64,000 nucleotides of DNA. It comes from Labilibaculum antarcticum. Lineage in GTDB: Bacteria > Bacteroidota > Bacteroidia > Bacteroidales > Marinifilaceae. The notes below the pieces were generated by a model. That model ran no database searches and had not been told where the DNA came from. It saw only the letters and a program-made list of their open reading frames with translations. The DNA lies in NCBI RefSeq assembly GCF_002356295.1, contig NZ_AP018042.1, forward strand, positions 4,496,361 to 4,560,360, in the 5' to 3' direction. A program made the translations under genes and the position numbers. The stretch's first letter is position 1, and each line of letters begins with the position of its first letter. This document shows positions 25,350 to 33,540 of this stretch, piece by piece.

Positions 25350-26021
25350 TTAAATATTCATCTCTGTTATTCTATAAGAAACTAAAAAATAATGAGGTGA
25401 AGATGATAGAATTCTTTCTGTATATTTCTCATTTTCTTCCAACACTACAGCTCCACAGAACGTCTGAAATCCATTCCTTTCCCATGAAGAAGCATATATT
25501 AACAAGGGTATCTTTTTATCGAGTTTCCATTTCGTTTTTGAATAATTTCTTAGGTTAAAATATTGTTCTTCATTAGTTAATTTAAATGATTGAATATTTT
25601 TTAGATCAACACTATATGTCTTTATATTAAGTGAGAATTTATTGTCATCCTCCCTTGTAAATATTTTAATCTCATCAATGTAGTCTACAAAGTATTTTTC
25701 GTTGTCTTCTTTGTAATAGGTGTATTCGTTGTCGCCTGCAAAGATGGTATCTGTAGCTAACAATTTAAAGTCTGCATATTCATCAATTGTTATAGCTAAG
25801 TTGTATTTTTTATCAAACTTTCCTAGGCGAAATTTATTAATTCTTATTCCAGCAACTTCTAGAGCCTGAATTAGATCGAGATTAGATGTGTTTTCTGAAT
25901 TATATACACTGTAGTCATCTTCTTTTTCTAATTGACATCTTTTATCATTCTCATATACCTGAGATATTCCATTAATTGCCGTCAATATTATTAAAATAAA
26001 AAGTAATGTTGATTTTTTCAT
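25350..26021 (-). CDS. Hypothetical exported protein, cassette gene
   Basis: No family recognised. The 223-residue product has a signal peptide (MKKSTLLFILIILTAINGIS) and a long charged mature domain with YNLAITIDEYADFKLLATDT and SSWERNGFQTFCGAVVLEEN; the alternation of short strands suggests a beta-rich fold. The unit is bounded by GCGCATAAC (26075-26083) and GTTATGCGC (25325-25333). Confidence 0.75.
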   Translation of the reverse strand: MKKSTLLFILIILTAINGISQVYENDKRCQLEKEDDYSVYNSENTSNLDLIQALEVAGIRINKFRLGKFDKKYNLAITIDEYADFKLLATDTIFAGDNEYTYYKEDNEKYFVDYIDEIKIFTREDDNKFSLNIKTYSVDLKNIQSFKLTNEEQYFNLRNYSKTKWKLDKKIPLLIYASSWERNGFQTFCGAVVLEENEKYTERILSSSPHYFLVSYRITEMNI

Positions 26022-26074
26022 AAGTTAGAATTAAAATAATATTATAGTTTTCAAAATAATTGCCCAAGGTGCTT

Positions 26075-26269
26075 GCGCATAACGGTCTTGCTAAGTTGCG
26101 TGGGCGATTTCAAAGAGTAATCTTATCAATGCGCCAAGTAAGCAAACCGATTAAATTTCCTATATATTTTTGAACAAACCAATTTTAATTGGCTTGCTGG
26201 TGTTTCTTAATTGTACTAAACTTTCGAACTGCTTATCAGCGCCCATGAAATTTAGCTTTTGTTACCTGC
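26075..26269. repeat. attC-like repeat F
   Basis: Full copy, 195 bp, from GCGCATAAC (26075-26083) to GTTACCTGC (26261-26269). Same internal blocks, closest to C and E. Its last 18 bp lie within the reading frame of the 26252-26560 gene. Confidence 0.85.
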
Positions 26270-26560
26270 TGGCTTTTTGGGCTTATCATGAACATTGATT
26301 AAAATAGATTGACATATCCCAACGATCCAATACATCGGGAATCTAAAATAGGTGTATAGTAAATTAAATCCATCTACTATTTCAAACTCATTAGAAACTC
26401 GAACAATCTCAATTTTCATTGAAATCATAGGCAAGATTATTCCAAAGGCTAATCCGATTATTAAACACCCTAATTTTCTATTAAATCTCTTATACCAATA
26501 AACGGCATTTAGAATCCCTAGAACTCCCAAAACTATACAATCAAAATAGCCTATAAACAT
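26252..26560 (-). CDS. Hypothetical small membrane protein, cassette gene
   Basis: No family recognised. The 102-residue product has three hydrophobic stretches (FIGYFDCIVLGVLGILNAVY, LGCLIIGLAFGIILPMISM and PMYWIVGICQSILI). Its last residues (GNKS) and the stop codon come from repeat F: the TAA lies in the inner AGCTAA block. It follows the 26564-26989 gene by 3 bp and belongs to the same two-gene unit. Confidence 0.68.
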   Translation of the reverse strand: MFIGYFDCIVLGVLGILNAVYWYKRFNRKLGCLIIGLAFGIILPMISMKIEIVRVSNEFEIVDGFNLLYTYFRFPMYWIVGICQSILINVHDKPKKPAGNKS

Positions 26561-26563
26561 GTT

Positions 26564-26989
26564 TTAATTACTTGTCTTTATTAATTCATTAATTGTCAAT
26601 TCTAATTCTAAAGTTTTTTTCGTCTTATTCTCAATATGTACTAATGTAATTAGGACTTTGTCATTCTTAATTTCATCAATGCTAACTATTTCAGTTGAGT
26701 ATAAATTTTTAATCTTAAAAAGCGATTGTTTAGGTAGTTCATCAAATTCAGAAACTGCAAAATAAATATCATTTGTAATCTCTCCACTATTAAAACCAGC
26801 GCTTCCTGATTCATTCGCGTAACTAAACAATCGAATCATTAAATCCTCAGTTTTAAACTCTCGGAGAAGTTCTATTCTATTAAAAATATCAACGATCTCT
26901 TCATTGGATATTGAATCAATCTGTATTCTATTTTGAGAAGAACAAGATATGCTTAATAAGAATCCAAATATTACTAAAATCCGTTTCAT
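26564..26989 (-). CDS. Hypothetical lipoprotein, first gene of a two-gene cassette
   Basis: No family recognised. The 141-residue product has a short lipoprotein signal (MKRILVIFGFLLSISC, Cys 16) and a mature domain with ANESGSAGFNSGEITNDIYF and a Lys/Glu-rich tail. It is first of the two genes in the unit bounded by GCAGGTAAC (27039-27047) and GTTACCTGC (26261-26269), the last complete unit at the high-coordinate edge of the array. Confidence 0.72.
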   Translation of the reverse strand: MKRILVIFGFLLSISCSSQNRIQIDSISNEEIVDIFNRIELLREFKTEDLMIRLFSYANESGSAGFNSGEITNDIYFAVSEFDELPKQSLFKIKNLYSTEIVSIDEIKNDKVLITLVHIENKTKKTLELELTINELIKTSN

Positions 26990-27038
26990 TATTTAACTCC
27001 TATATTCATTATGGTACCGCAGTTTTTTTTTAAAGCTT

Positions 27039-27072
27039 GCAGGTAACGTATGTGTAAAGTGCAATGCACTTT
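27039..27072. repeat. Terminal cassette box and short hairpin at the array edge
   Basis: GCAGGTAAC (27039-27047) is the complement of GTTACCTGC at 26261-26269. Next to it AAAGTGCA and TGCACTTT (27056-27072) form a small hairpin in place of a full repeat. On canonical orientation this is the side where an integrase gene and attI would be expected; none is found before the next genes. Confidence 0.5.
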
Positions 27073-27341
27073 ATATCACTTATCTGTCGTCTACTGTAAG
27101 TTATTGTTATTCTTCGTGTTATCCATAATATTTAGGTCTAAAGGATTTTTTGTTTTTGCAAGAGATGTTTCGCTTCTTCAATTGTAAATTCCAATTGTTT
27201 TATTCGAATACTGCATTACAATTCTCTTATTCCAATTACTGAATGCTAAAGGTAAAATTAATAATCGTTTTACTGTGCTGTTTTTTAACAATATGAAGTA
27301 GGGCAGGCCGGTTTTTGTGAATGGGAAACTGTAATTTACTT

Positions 27342-27372
27342 CATTAAAAAACCACTCCATTCGGAGTGGTTT
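27342..27372 (-). terminator. Intrinsic terminator of the DUF6261 gene
   Basis: AAACCACTCC-ATTC-GGAGTGGTTT (27349-27372) is a perfect 10-bp hairpin, followed on the minus strand by T-rich sequence, 21 bp after the stop of the DUF6261 frame. The remaining gap 27073-27341 shows no convincing gene. Confidence 0.8.
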
Positions 27373-27393
27373 GCAAACACATATCAATATTAA

Positions 27394-28125
27394 TTAAAGT
27401 TCTTCGGCGAGAGTTTCTTCTGTCTTTTTAGATCTACTGTCGATCAGTTTGCTATTGATTTCGATTAGCTTGTTCACTTTTAAAGAAAGTGCTTTGTAGG
27501 CTGCTTCGCCATTTAGTACTGCATTGGCATCGAGGTATTTTAGTGCTTTTCGGTAGCTCTCGGAGCATAGTGTGCGGTAATCGCGCATTTTTATTTCGGG
27601 AGCATTGGCATCCAGTTCCAATCTTTCCATGTGTTGGTCTTCGAATTGGATATTGAATTTGTTTAGCTCGTTGGCCCATGGGGTAAGATGCAAGCTACTA
27701 AGTGCGCTGGAGTATTGTTCTTCATTTTTCCAGTTCGAACAAATTTTTGTAACAATTGTACTCTCTTTTTGATAGTTATCCGATGGGATATTGTCTCCGT
27801 AAATATAGATAGAGGATAACAGCAGGTCAGCAGCTTCTTTTTGTTCCAGATTAAAATGCCTTGTATAACCTTTTAATACGTCTAAAATACCATATAGAGC
27901 GTTGTCTCTTTGTCCATCCAACTCTTGTACGTTGGCAGTGAGTTTATTGCCAAGTTCAGGTTTGTAAAAATCCTGCATTGCTGTAAAATTGGCAAACAGT
28001 TCGTCGTATTGTTCTTTGACTTTTTAAAGTTCAGAGTTTTCTTTGGCTAGAATACTTAAAAAATTCTTAATGAATTGAATAAACTCAGCATTTTGTAGGC
28101 TGTGAACGTTAATAATTGAATACAT
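27394..28125 (-). pseudogene. DUF6261-like gene broken by one in-frame stop
   Basis: The intact downstream frame (27394-27978, 194 residues) continues upstream in the same frame to an ATG at 28125, interrupted only by a TAA at 28024-28026 (codon 34). The N-terminal part reads MYSIINVHSLQNAEFIQFIK and the part after the stop reads KVKEQYDELFANFTAMQDFY, together giving 243 codons, a normal length for this Bacteroidota family of unknown function. A TTA-to-TAA change at a leucine would explain it. It could be a nonsense mutation, a base-call error, or reinitiation at 27978. Confidence 0.7.
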
Positions 28126-28395
28126 AAAATAAAGATTTAAATGTTTATAGATTTTTTTAATTTAAGTACTGAATTTATTTATAAAAATTAACAATAAAAA
28201 ATAATATTATTTAGGTTGCGAATTGTTAATGCTCTGCTAGTTATTGAAATGTGGCGTATTTATTGGTTCTTGGTTGTATTATGTATGTTTTTATTACTGT
28301 GCAATTTTAAATGGTTTTAAATAAGATAAGGGGAGTAGGATAGTGTTTTATGCTGATTATAATTAGTTAGTGATCGGTCGCTATCTTCTTGTTTG

Positions 28396-28775
28396 GGGAA
28401 AACTTCAAATTGAAAAAAAATGCCCTTCCCGAACAGGGGAAAGTTTCGATTTGAAAAAAGAGGCCTTTCCCGAACAGGGGAAAGCTTCGATTTGAAAAAA
28501 GAGGCCTTTCCCGAACAGGGGAAAGCTTCGATTTGAAAAAAGAGACCTTTCCCGAACAGGGGAAAGCTTCAAATTGAAAAAAGAGGCCTTTCGCGAACAG
28601 GGGAAAGCTCCGATTTGAAAAAAGAGACCTTTCCCCAAGTGGGGAGGCTTCAAATTGAAAAAAGAGGCCTTTCGCGAACAGGGGAAAGCTCCGATTTGAA
28701 AAAAGAGACCTTTCCCCAAGTGGGGAGGCTTTACATTTGAATTTTTGGGCTTATCCCCGAAAGGGGGAGATTGGA
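28396..28775. repeat. Tandem array of about nine 41-bp hairpin repeats
   Basis: Each unit has CTTTCCC-GAACA-GGGGAAAG or CTTTCCCC-AAGT-GGGGAGG, then a spacer containing TTTGAAAAAAGAG. Two neighbouring 81-82 bp dimers (28582-28663 and 28663-28744) are essentially identical, showing recent duplication. Spacers are the same between units, so it is not a CRISPR array. The open frame across it is an effect of the repeats. It lies between the DUF6261 pseudogene and the 3' end of a histidine kinase gene. Confidence 0.8.
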
Positions 28776-28868
28776 ATTTGAAAATTGCCGGCAATGAAGA
28801 GTATGGGGAGAGGTGATTTTTTTGAGGTCGATTTTACTTTAGTTCTTCCATTGAGTTCTCCATTTCAA

Positions 28869-31214
28869 TTAGTCAGGGTAGGGCAAGGTGAAATAAAATA
28901 TGGAGCCAACACCTTCTTCGCTTTCTACCCATATTGTACCACCTAGCATTTCAACATACGATTTGGTAATTGATAAGCCCAGTCCTACACCCTGACGAGC
29001 CATTTTATCTTCAATATCTGCTTGAATAAATCGATCAAAAATTGCTACTGTGCGGTCATTCGGAATGCCAAATCCGGTGTCTTTCACGTAAAATTCAAGT
29101 TTGTCAGCCTTTTTAAGGTAACCAAGTTCAATTGATCCTTTTTTGGTATATTTTATAGCATTTTTAACAAGGTTTGTTAGTATTGCAAAAACTTTTTCGC
29201 GGTCGGTTTTAATAATCGCTTCTTTTGTGGGTAATGCAGTATTGTAGGTAAGCTTTAATCCTTTGTTTTTAGCTTCGAGCTTAAAGAATGAATAGATGAA
29301 TTTGATTTGTTCGTTTACATTCGATTCTTCGATATCGATTTCCATTAGACCCGCTTCAATTTTTGAAATATCTATAATATCATTGATGATATTCAACATA
29401 CGGTTTCCGCTATCCTCAATAATGTTGATGTATTTTTTTTGCTTGCCAACAGGAAGATCTGGTGTTTTAAGCAGATCGGCAAAACCCAGTATTCCATTCA
29501 TTGGAGTACGTATTTCGTGGCTCATATTGGCGAGGAAAGCAGATTTAAGGCGATCACTTTCTTCGGCACGCTCTTTTGCAATTACTATTTCTTGTTCAGC
29601 TTTTTTTCTTACCGTAATATCCGATAAGGAGCCAGCCATACGAATGGGTTTTCCATTTTTGTCGCGAACAGATTCTCCTCTAACGAGTAACCAGACAAAA
29701 TCGCCGTTTTTCTTTTTCATTCTGAATTCAACTTTATAAGGCAGTTTCTTTTCAAAATGATCGGTAAGTCTTTCCATAACCAGATCAGAATCATCAGGAT
29801 GTGTCCATTTTTTCCAGTTAGAGATTCGTGCTTCCACTTCGCTGGGTTTATAACCTAAAATTTCATACAAACGATCTGACCACCAATATTCATCGCTTTC
29901 CAGGTTATCCCAATCCCATATTGCATCATTCGAACCCTCTACTGCTAATGCAAATCGGTCTTTACTTTTTTGCAGCAATTGAATCGATTCTGTTTCATTG
30001 CTGATATCATGAGAGTTATAGAAAACATAGCTTGTTCCATCCTCTGAATTAAATATTGGTGTATAGGATGTTTTGGAGTGGTAGGTTTTTCCATTAATAG
30101 GGAAGCTTTCCGTGTGAGTTCCTTTTTCGCGGGTTTCAATCGCTTTTTGATAGTAATTAAGGGTGTAATCGAATATCTCCTGATCAAGAAATAGAATATC
30201 ACAAAGTAATTCTTTTAAACTTTTCCCAACCAATTCTTTTTCTGTGACCTGTAATCCAATTTGATTTATTTTTTTTAGGTATGCTTTATTTACGGCAACA
30301 ATTTTGAAGTTTTTGTTCCCCTCATTTTTCGATAAGAGTTGCAAATCTTGTGTGTTGTTAAAAACAGCAGATAAATAATTCTGACTGTCTCTTAATTTGT
30401 GTTCTGTAAGATTGAGTTCGGTTTTGTCTGTATGAGTTCCTACAATCCTAATGGCTTTTCCTTCGTTATTAAAAATTGCTTTTGCTAGTGAAAGGATATC
30501 AACCCAATGTCCTTCTTTATGCTTCATTCTAAATTCTAAAACAAAACGGTCTGTTTCCTTCGAGATCAATTTCTGTTGCATTGCCCAAGATTTTTGAACG
30601 TCATCGGGATTTGTCATTTTTTCCCAAACAGAAAAATCATTTGGCAGTTCATTGTCTTCATACCCGAGCATTTTTTTCCATCCCGGAGAATAATAGATGT
30701 CGTTGGTTTCAAGATTCCAATCAAATACTCCATCATTCGAGGCGTCCATTGCAAGGGTAAACCTTTCTTCGCTTTGTTTTGCTTGTTCTATGGCTTCAAT
30801 CAGTTCTTGTGCTACTAGTTTGCGTTCCGTTATCTCTGTAAAAGCAATCGCTACCTGTTTGTCACCAGTCTTCCAGGCATTAATGTTATAGTACTTATCG
30901 AGTTCTTTACCGTAATTCTCATAATTTGCAGGGATTCCGGTTTTTTCAACCTTTTCATATGTTTTTAACCAATGATCTTCAACAACTCCAAAAATATCTT
31001 TTGCTCGTTTGCCTACCAATTCAGAACTTTTCTTGTTTACCAATTTTTCAAATGCCGGGTTTACTTGTCGGTAATAGTAATCAACTGCATTATTGTTCTT
31101 GTCATAGATCAATTCAATAACTTGGAACATTATATCCATAGAATCAAAAACACCTGGGTCGTTTTTTTTGATCTTCTCTAGCTCATCTTTGATTTCCGGT
31201 TTGTTTGATTTCAT
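28869..31214 (-). CDS. Cytoplasmic multi-PAS sensor histidine kinase
   Basis: This 781-residue kinase has no membrane helix and begins with four PAS-type domains (about 20-135, 148-270, 280-410, 415-540; the second and fourth with typical PAC ends such as RMKKKNGDFVWLLVRG). The HisKA domain follows with FLANMSHEIRTPMNG (phospho-acceptor His about 566) and the HATPase domain with N-box LVKNAIKYTKKG, G1 DTGFGIP and G2 GVGLGLSI. It has no receiver domain, so a separate response regulator must exist, and none is adjacent. The signal is unknown; soluble PAS kinases usually read redox state, light or metabolites. Confidence 0.9.
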   Translation of the reverse strand: MKSNKPEIKDELEKIKKNDPGVFDSMDIMFQVIELIYDKNNNAVDYYYRQVNPAFEKLVNKKSSELVGKRAKDIFGVVEDHWLKTYEKVEKTGIPANYENYGKELDKYYNINAWKTGDKQVAIAFTEITERKLVAQELIEAIEQAKQSEERFTLAMDASNDGVFDWNLETNDIYYSPGWKKMLGYEDNELPNDFSVWEKMTNPDDVQKSWAMQQKLISKETDRFVLEFRMKHKEGHWVDILSLAKAIFNNEGKAIRIVGTHTDKTELNLTEHKLRDSQNYLSAVFNNTQDLQLLSKNEGNKNFKIVAVNKAYLKKINQIGLQVTEKELVGKSLKELLCDILFLDQEIFDYTLNYYQKAIETREKGTHTESFPINGKTYHSKTSYTPIFNSEDGTSYVFYNSHDISNETESIQLLQKSKDRFALAVEGSNDAIWDWDNLESDEYWWSDRLYEILGYKPSEVEARISNWKKWTHPDDSDLVMERLTDHFEKKLPYKVEFRMKKKNGDFVWLLVRGESVRDKNGKPIRMAGSLSDITVRKKAEQEIVIAKERAEESDRLKSAFLANMSHEIRTPMNGILGFADLLKTPDLPVGKQKKYINIIEDSGNRMLNIINDIIDISKIEAGLMEIDIEESNVNEQIKFIYSFFKLEAKNKGLKLTYNTALPTKEAIIKTDREKVFAILTNLVKNAIKYTKKGSIELGYLKKADKLEFYVKDTGFGIPNDRTVAIFDRFIQADIEDKMARQGVGLGLSITKSYVEMLGGTIWVESEEGVGSIFYFTLPYPD

Positions 31215-31484
31215 AATTACGTCTTAAATTTCAACGTTCTACAATTTCGATTTGAAAATTCAATTGGTATTCGCGTTTGCGGATTTACTAAGCTCTGGGG
31301 CTATTAATAACAATTGCTATGGAAATTGCCAAGGAGCATATCTTCTCAATTTACATTTATTATAGCAATACATGAACATAGTCACATAAATTAAGAACCG
31401 TTTTAAATAGAACCGAAGCGAAGGGTATTAGGTTTACAAATGGAATTTTTATAGATGCATTGGATAATTATTTTAGCCATAAGT

Positions 31485-31952
31485 TTATGGCTGGTCCTTG
31501 TGAGTTGTGTGCTTTACTTCAATGCTCATCTCGCTTGAAATTTCGTCGGCGGCTTCACTAATGAACCGACCTTCTCCCGAAAGAAGTTCGATGTTTTCAT
31601 TGGGCAAAACGGCTAATAATTTATAAACTACATTGATTTCATTTCTGGCGATAGAAAGAACAGCCATTCCTGTTGTTTGGCGTACCCGAATAATTTGAAG
31701 ATGCTTAATTGGGGCGATGCTTTCCCATTTTCCCGATTGATAAGCAAACAGACCGATGTATTTTTTGATCCGTGTCTTTTTTGGATCGATTAAGATGCCT
31801 GTTCGAATAAAAAGTAACGGAATGGACAAAGGAATAGCGACTAGGCCAGCAAATTCAGACATAATTGCTGCCAGTATACCTAACAGCAATAAAATAACAC
31901 CCAGCATAAAGAAGTTGGGAGGCAGTTTTCCTGTTGTGTATTTTAAGATCAT
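31485..31952 (-). CDS. Hypothetical membrane protein
   Basis: No family recognised. The 155-residue product has two adjacent hydrophobic segments at residues about 15-50 (FFMLGVILLLLGILAAIM and LVAIPLSIPLLFI) and a soluble C-terminal domain with TRIKKYIGLFAYQSGKWESI, resembling small bacterial proteins with a PH-like cytoplasmic domain, though this is only a guess. The 31215-31484 gap upstream holds no gene. Confidence 0.65.
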   Translation of the reverse strand: MILKYTTGKLPPNFFMLGVILLLLGILAAIMSEFAGLVAIPLSIPLLFIRTGILIDPKKTRIKKYIGLFAYQSGKWESIAPIKHLQIIRVRQTTGMAVLSIARNEINVVYKLLAVLPNENIELLSGEGRFISEAADEISSEMSIEVKHTTHKDQP

Positions 31953-32034
31953 GGGGTAAGGGTTAATTACTATGAAAAGGTAATTAATCTATATTGAATC
32001 ATCACATCCTAAAATGTGAATTTTTTTAATATTC

Positions 32035-32175
32035 CGGTACGCTGTACCTTTCGATATTGCTTGTGCTAATTATCAACAAATATTACGCAAGTCTGTTGCT
32101 TGATTGGGAAGGTACGGAGTACCCAAATATTTGTAGTAAGCTTGGTATTAGTGCTGAAATAGGTGCAGCGCACCG
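32035..32175. repeat. REP/BIME-like element
   Basis: It begins GGTAC-GCT-GTACC (32036-32048), has GGTAC-GGA-GTACC at 32111-32123 and ends GGTGC-AGC-GCACC (32162-32174). Compared with 14370-14520 the first stem has changed GC for AT on both sides, so base pairing is kept. It is part of the gene-free repeat region 31953-33540. Confidence 0.7.
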
Positions 32176-32286
32176 TAATATTATTCTGATTACCTTGAGA
32201 AAATGACCAATCTTTTATTAATCATCACATCAGAAAATGCAATTCTTTTTTTTTACCAAGTCGCAAAATCGATGCTTTGAATTTTA

Positions 32287-32600
32287 GCATTCTTAGGTTT
32301 GAGGTTTTGTCTTCAAGCCAGACGGGCTCTTCCTTTTATTCATAAATAAATTCAAATTAAGGCATTCATGATTTTCAATGCTCCTTAGATGAGAAAAGTA
32401 AGCAAAAGAATCATTGACAACGTCCTAAATCACCCGTTATCAGTTCGATGGCTAAACTACCGAACTTGTGAAATCATGAATTCCTATTTATGAAATTTAT
32501 ATATGAATAAAAGAACTCGCTACGCTCAGACAGCTTTTTGTTTTTAACGCCATCGACACTAAACGGGTCCCGATCTCCGGACTCCATGTCAAAGCTCCGT
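32287..32600. repeat. Long direct repeat, copy 1
   Basis: Bases 32287-32415 are nearly identical to 32760-32887 (AGCATTCTTAGGTTTGA through GAGAAAAGTAAGCAAAAGAA), and 32507-32600 matches 33015-33113 (AACTCGCTACGCTCAGACAG, CGGGTCCCGATCTCCGGACT) at about 85%. The order of the two blocks is kept but the sequence between them differs. No gene is seen. Confidence 0.7.
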
Positions 32601-32659
32601 GTTTTGACTTTTGATTCTTTAATCATCATCGTGACTATAAATGTAGCATGTTAACTACG

Positions 32660-32743
32660 CACCTAAAATGAATAGTAAGCAACAGAGTTGCGAAGTCTTT
32701 GTAGGTTAATTTTGTACGATAGTGAATTAGGTACAGAGTACCG
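32660..32743. repeat. Partial REP/BIME-like element
   Basis: It ends in GGTAC-AGA-GTACC (32730-32742) with the internal text AACAGAGTTGCGAAGTCTTT also found at 14460 and near 33410. The left hairpin is damaged (AACTACGCACC). Confidence 0.6.
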
Positions 32744-32759
32744 AAGCTCTTTAAATTTT

Positions 32760-33113
32760 AGCATTCTTAGGTTTGATGTTTTGTCTTCAAGCCAGACGGG
32801 CTCTTACTTTTATTCATAAATAAATTCAAATTAAGGCATTCATGATTTTCAATGCTCCTTAGATGAGAAAAGTAAGCAAAAGAATCAAGCCTCTCGAATG
32901 CTGCACGGCTTTCTATGGTTAATGAGTACTCCGAATAACGCCCGATCGGCAACGCTTGCTCTGAAAATATCACTTTTTAATAAAAAACAATTTTTATCTA
33001 AATCAATGCAGCCAATAAAACAAAAAGAACTCGCTTTGCTCACACAGCTTTTTGTTCTTAACGCCATCTTCACTAAGCGGGTCCCGATCTCCGGACTCAA
33101 TGTCAAATTCCCC
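32760..33113. repeat. Long direct repeat, copy 2
   Basis: This is the second copy of the block described at 32287-32600. The short frames across it are not supported by any family resemblance. Sequence from 33114 to 33330 contains text such as CTCTGTGTTCCTCAGTGAAC of a kind also seen near 38110-38345 and 1140-1200, another dispersed repeat type. Confidence 0.7.
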
Positions 33114-33330
33114 ATAATTAGCTATGCACAAAAAAGTAGAGCCCAAAAGTTGAATACTTCGCAGCGCTTTTACGATTGTTTTCAAAAGGGAACAGATTGC
33201 CACAGTCGCTATACTCCTTCGCAATGACAATTTGTGAATATTGTTGTTTTTTCTCTGTGTTCCTCAGTGAACTCTGTGGTGACTTTTTTATCGTTGCCAT
33301 AAAATAATCAGAGTCTATTGTTGGTGGCTT

Positions 33331-33525
33331 CGGTGCGCTGCACCTTTTTAAATTTTGATGATTTATTTCTACAAATACCACGGTACTACGTACCTAAAAT
33401 GAATCGTAAGCAACAGAGTAGCGTAGTTTTTGTAGGTTAATTTTGTACGATGGTGAAAATAGGTGCAGAGCACCAAAATATTTGTAGTAAGCTTGGTATT
33501 AGTACCAAAGCAGGTGCAGGGCACC
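33331..33525. repeat. REP/BIME-like element with extra hairpin
   Basis: Hairpins: GGTGC-GCT-GCACC (33332-33344), GGTAC-TAC-GTACC (33382-33394), GGTGC-AGA-GCACC (33462-33474) and GGTGC-AGG-GCACC (33513-33525). The second has the AT form where the 14.4-kb copy has the GC form. The text ATATTTGTAGTAAGCTTGGTA is shared with 32127. Confidence 0.75.
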
Positions 33526-33540
33526 CTAATATTACTCTGA

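Noticed and set aside
27178-27387. Minus-strand frame of 69 codons
   Set aside because: It crosses the terminator hairpin of the DUF6261 gene and lacks family resemblance.
27073-28390. Integron integrase next to the array
   Set aside because: No tyrosine recombinase motif or long frame is present on either strand here or elsewhere in the window.
28396-28775. CRISPR array
   Set aside because: The sequence between hairpins is constant, there are no variable spacers and no cas genes.
28405-28794. Minus-strand frame of 129 codons with repeating residues
   Set aside because: It is a by-product of the 41-bp hairpin array; the 81-bp dimer keeps frame by chance.
32885-33381. Short overlapping frames of 66-109 codons in the repeat-rich gap
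   Set aside because: They cover duplicated noncoding blocks, differ in frame between copies, and resemble nothing.
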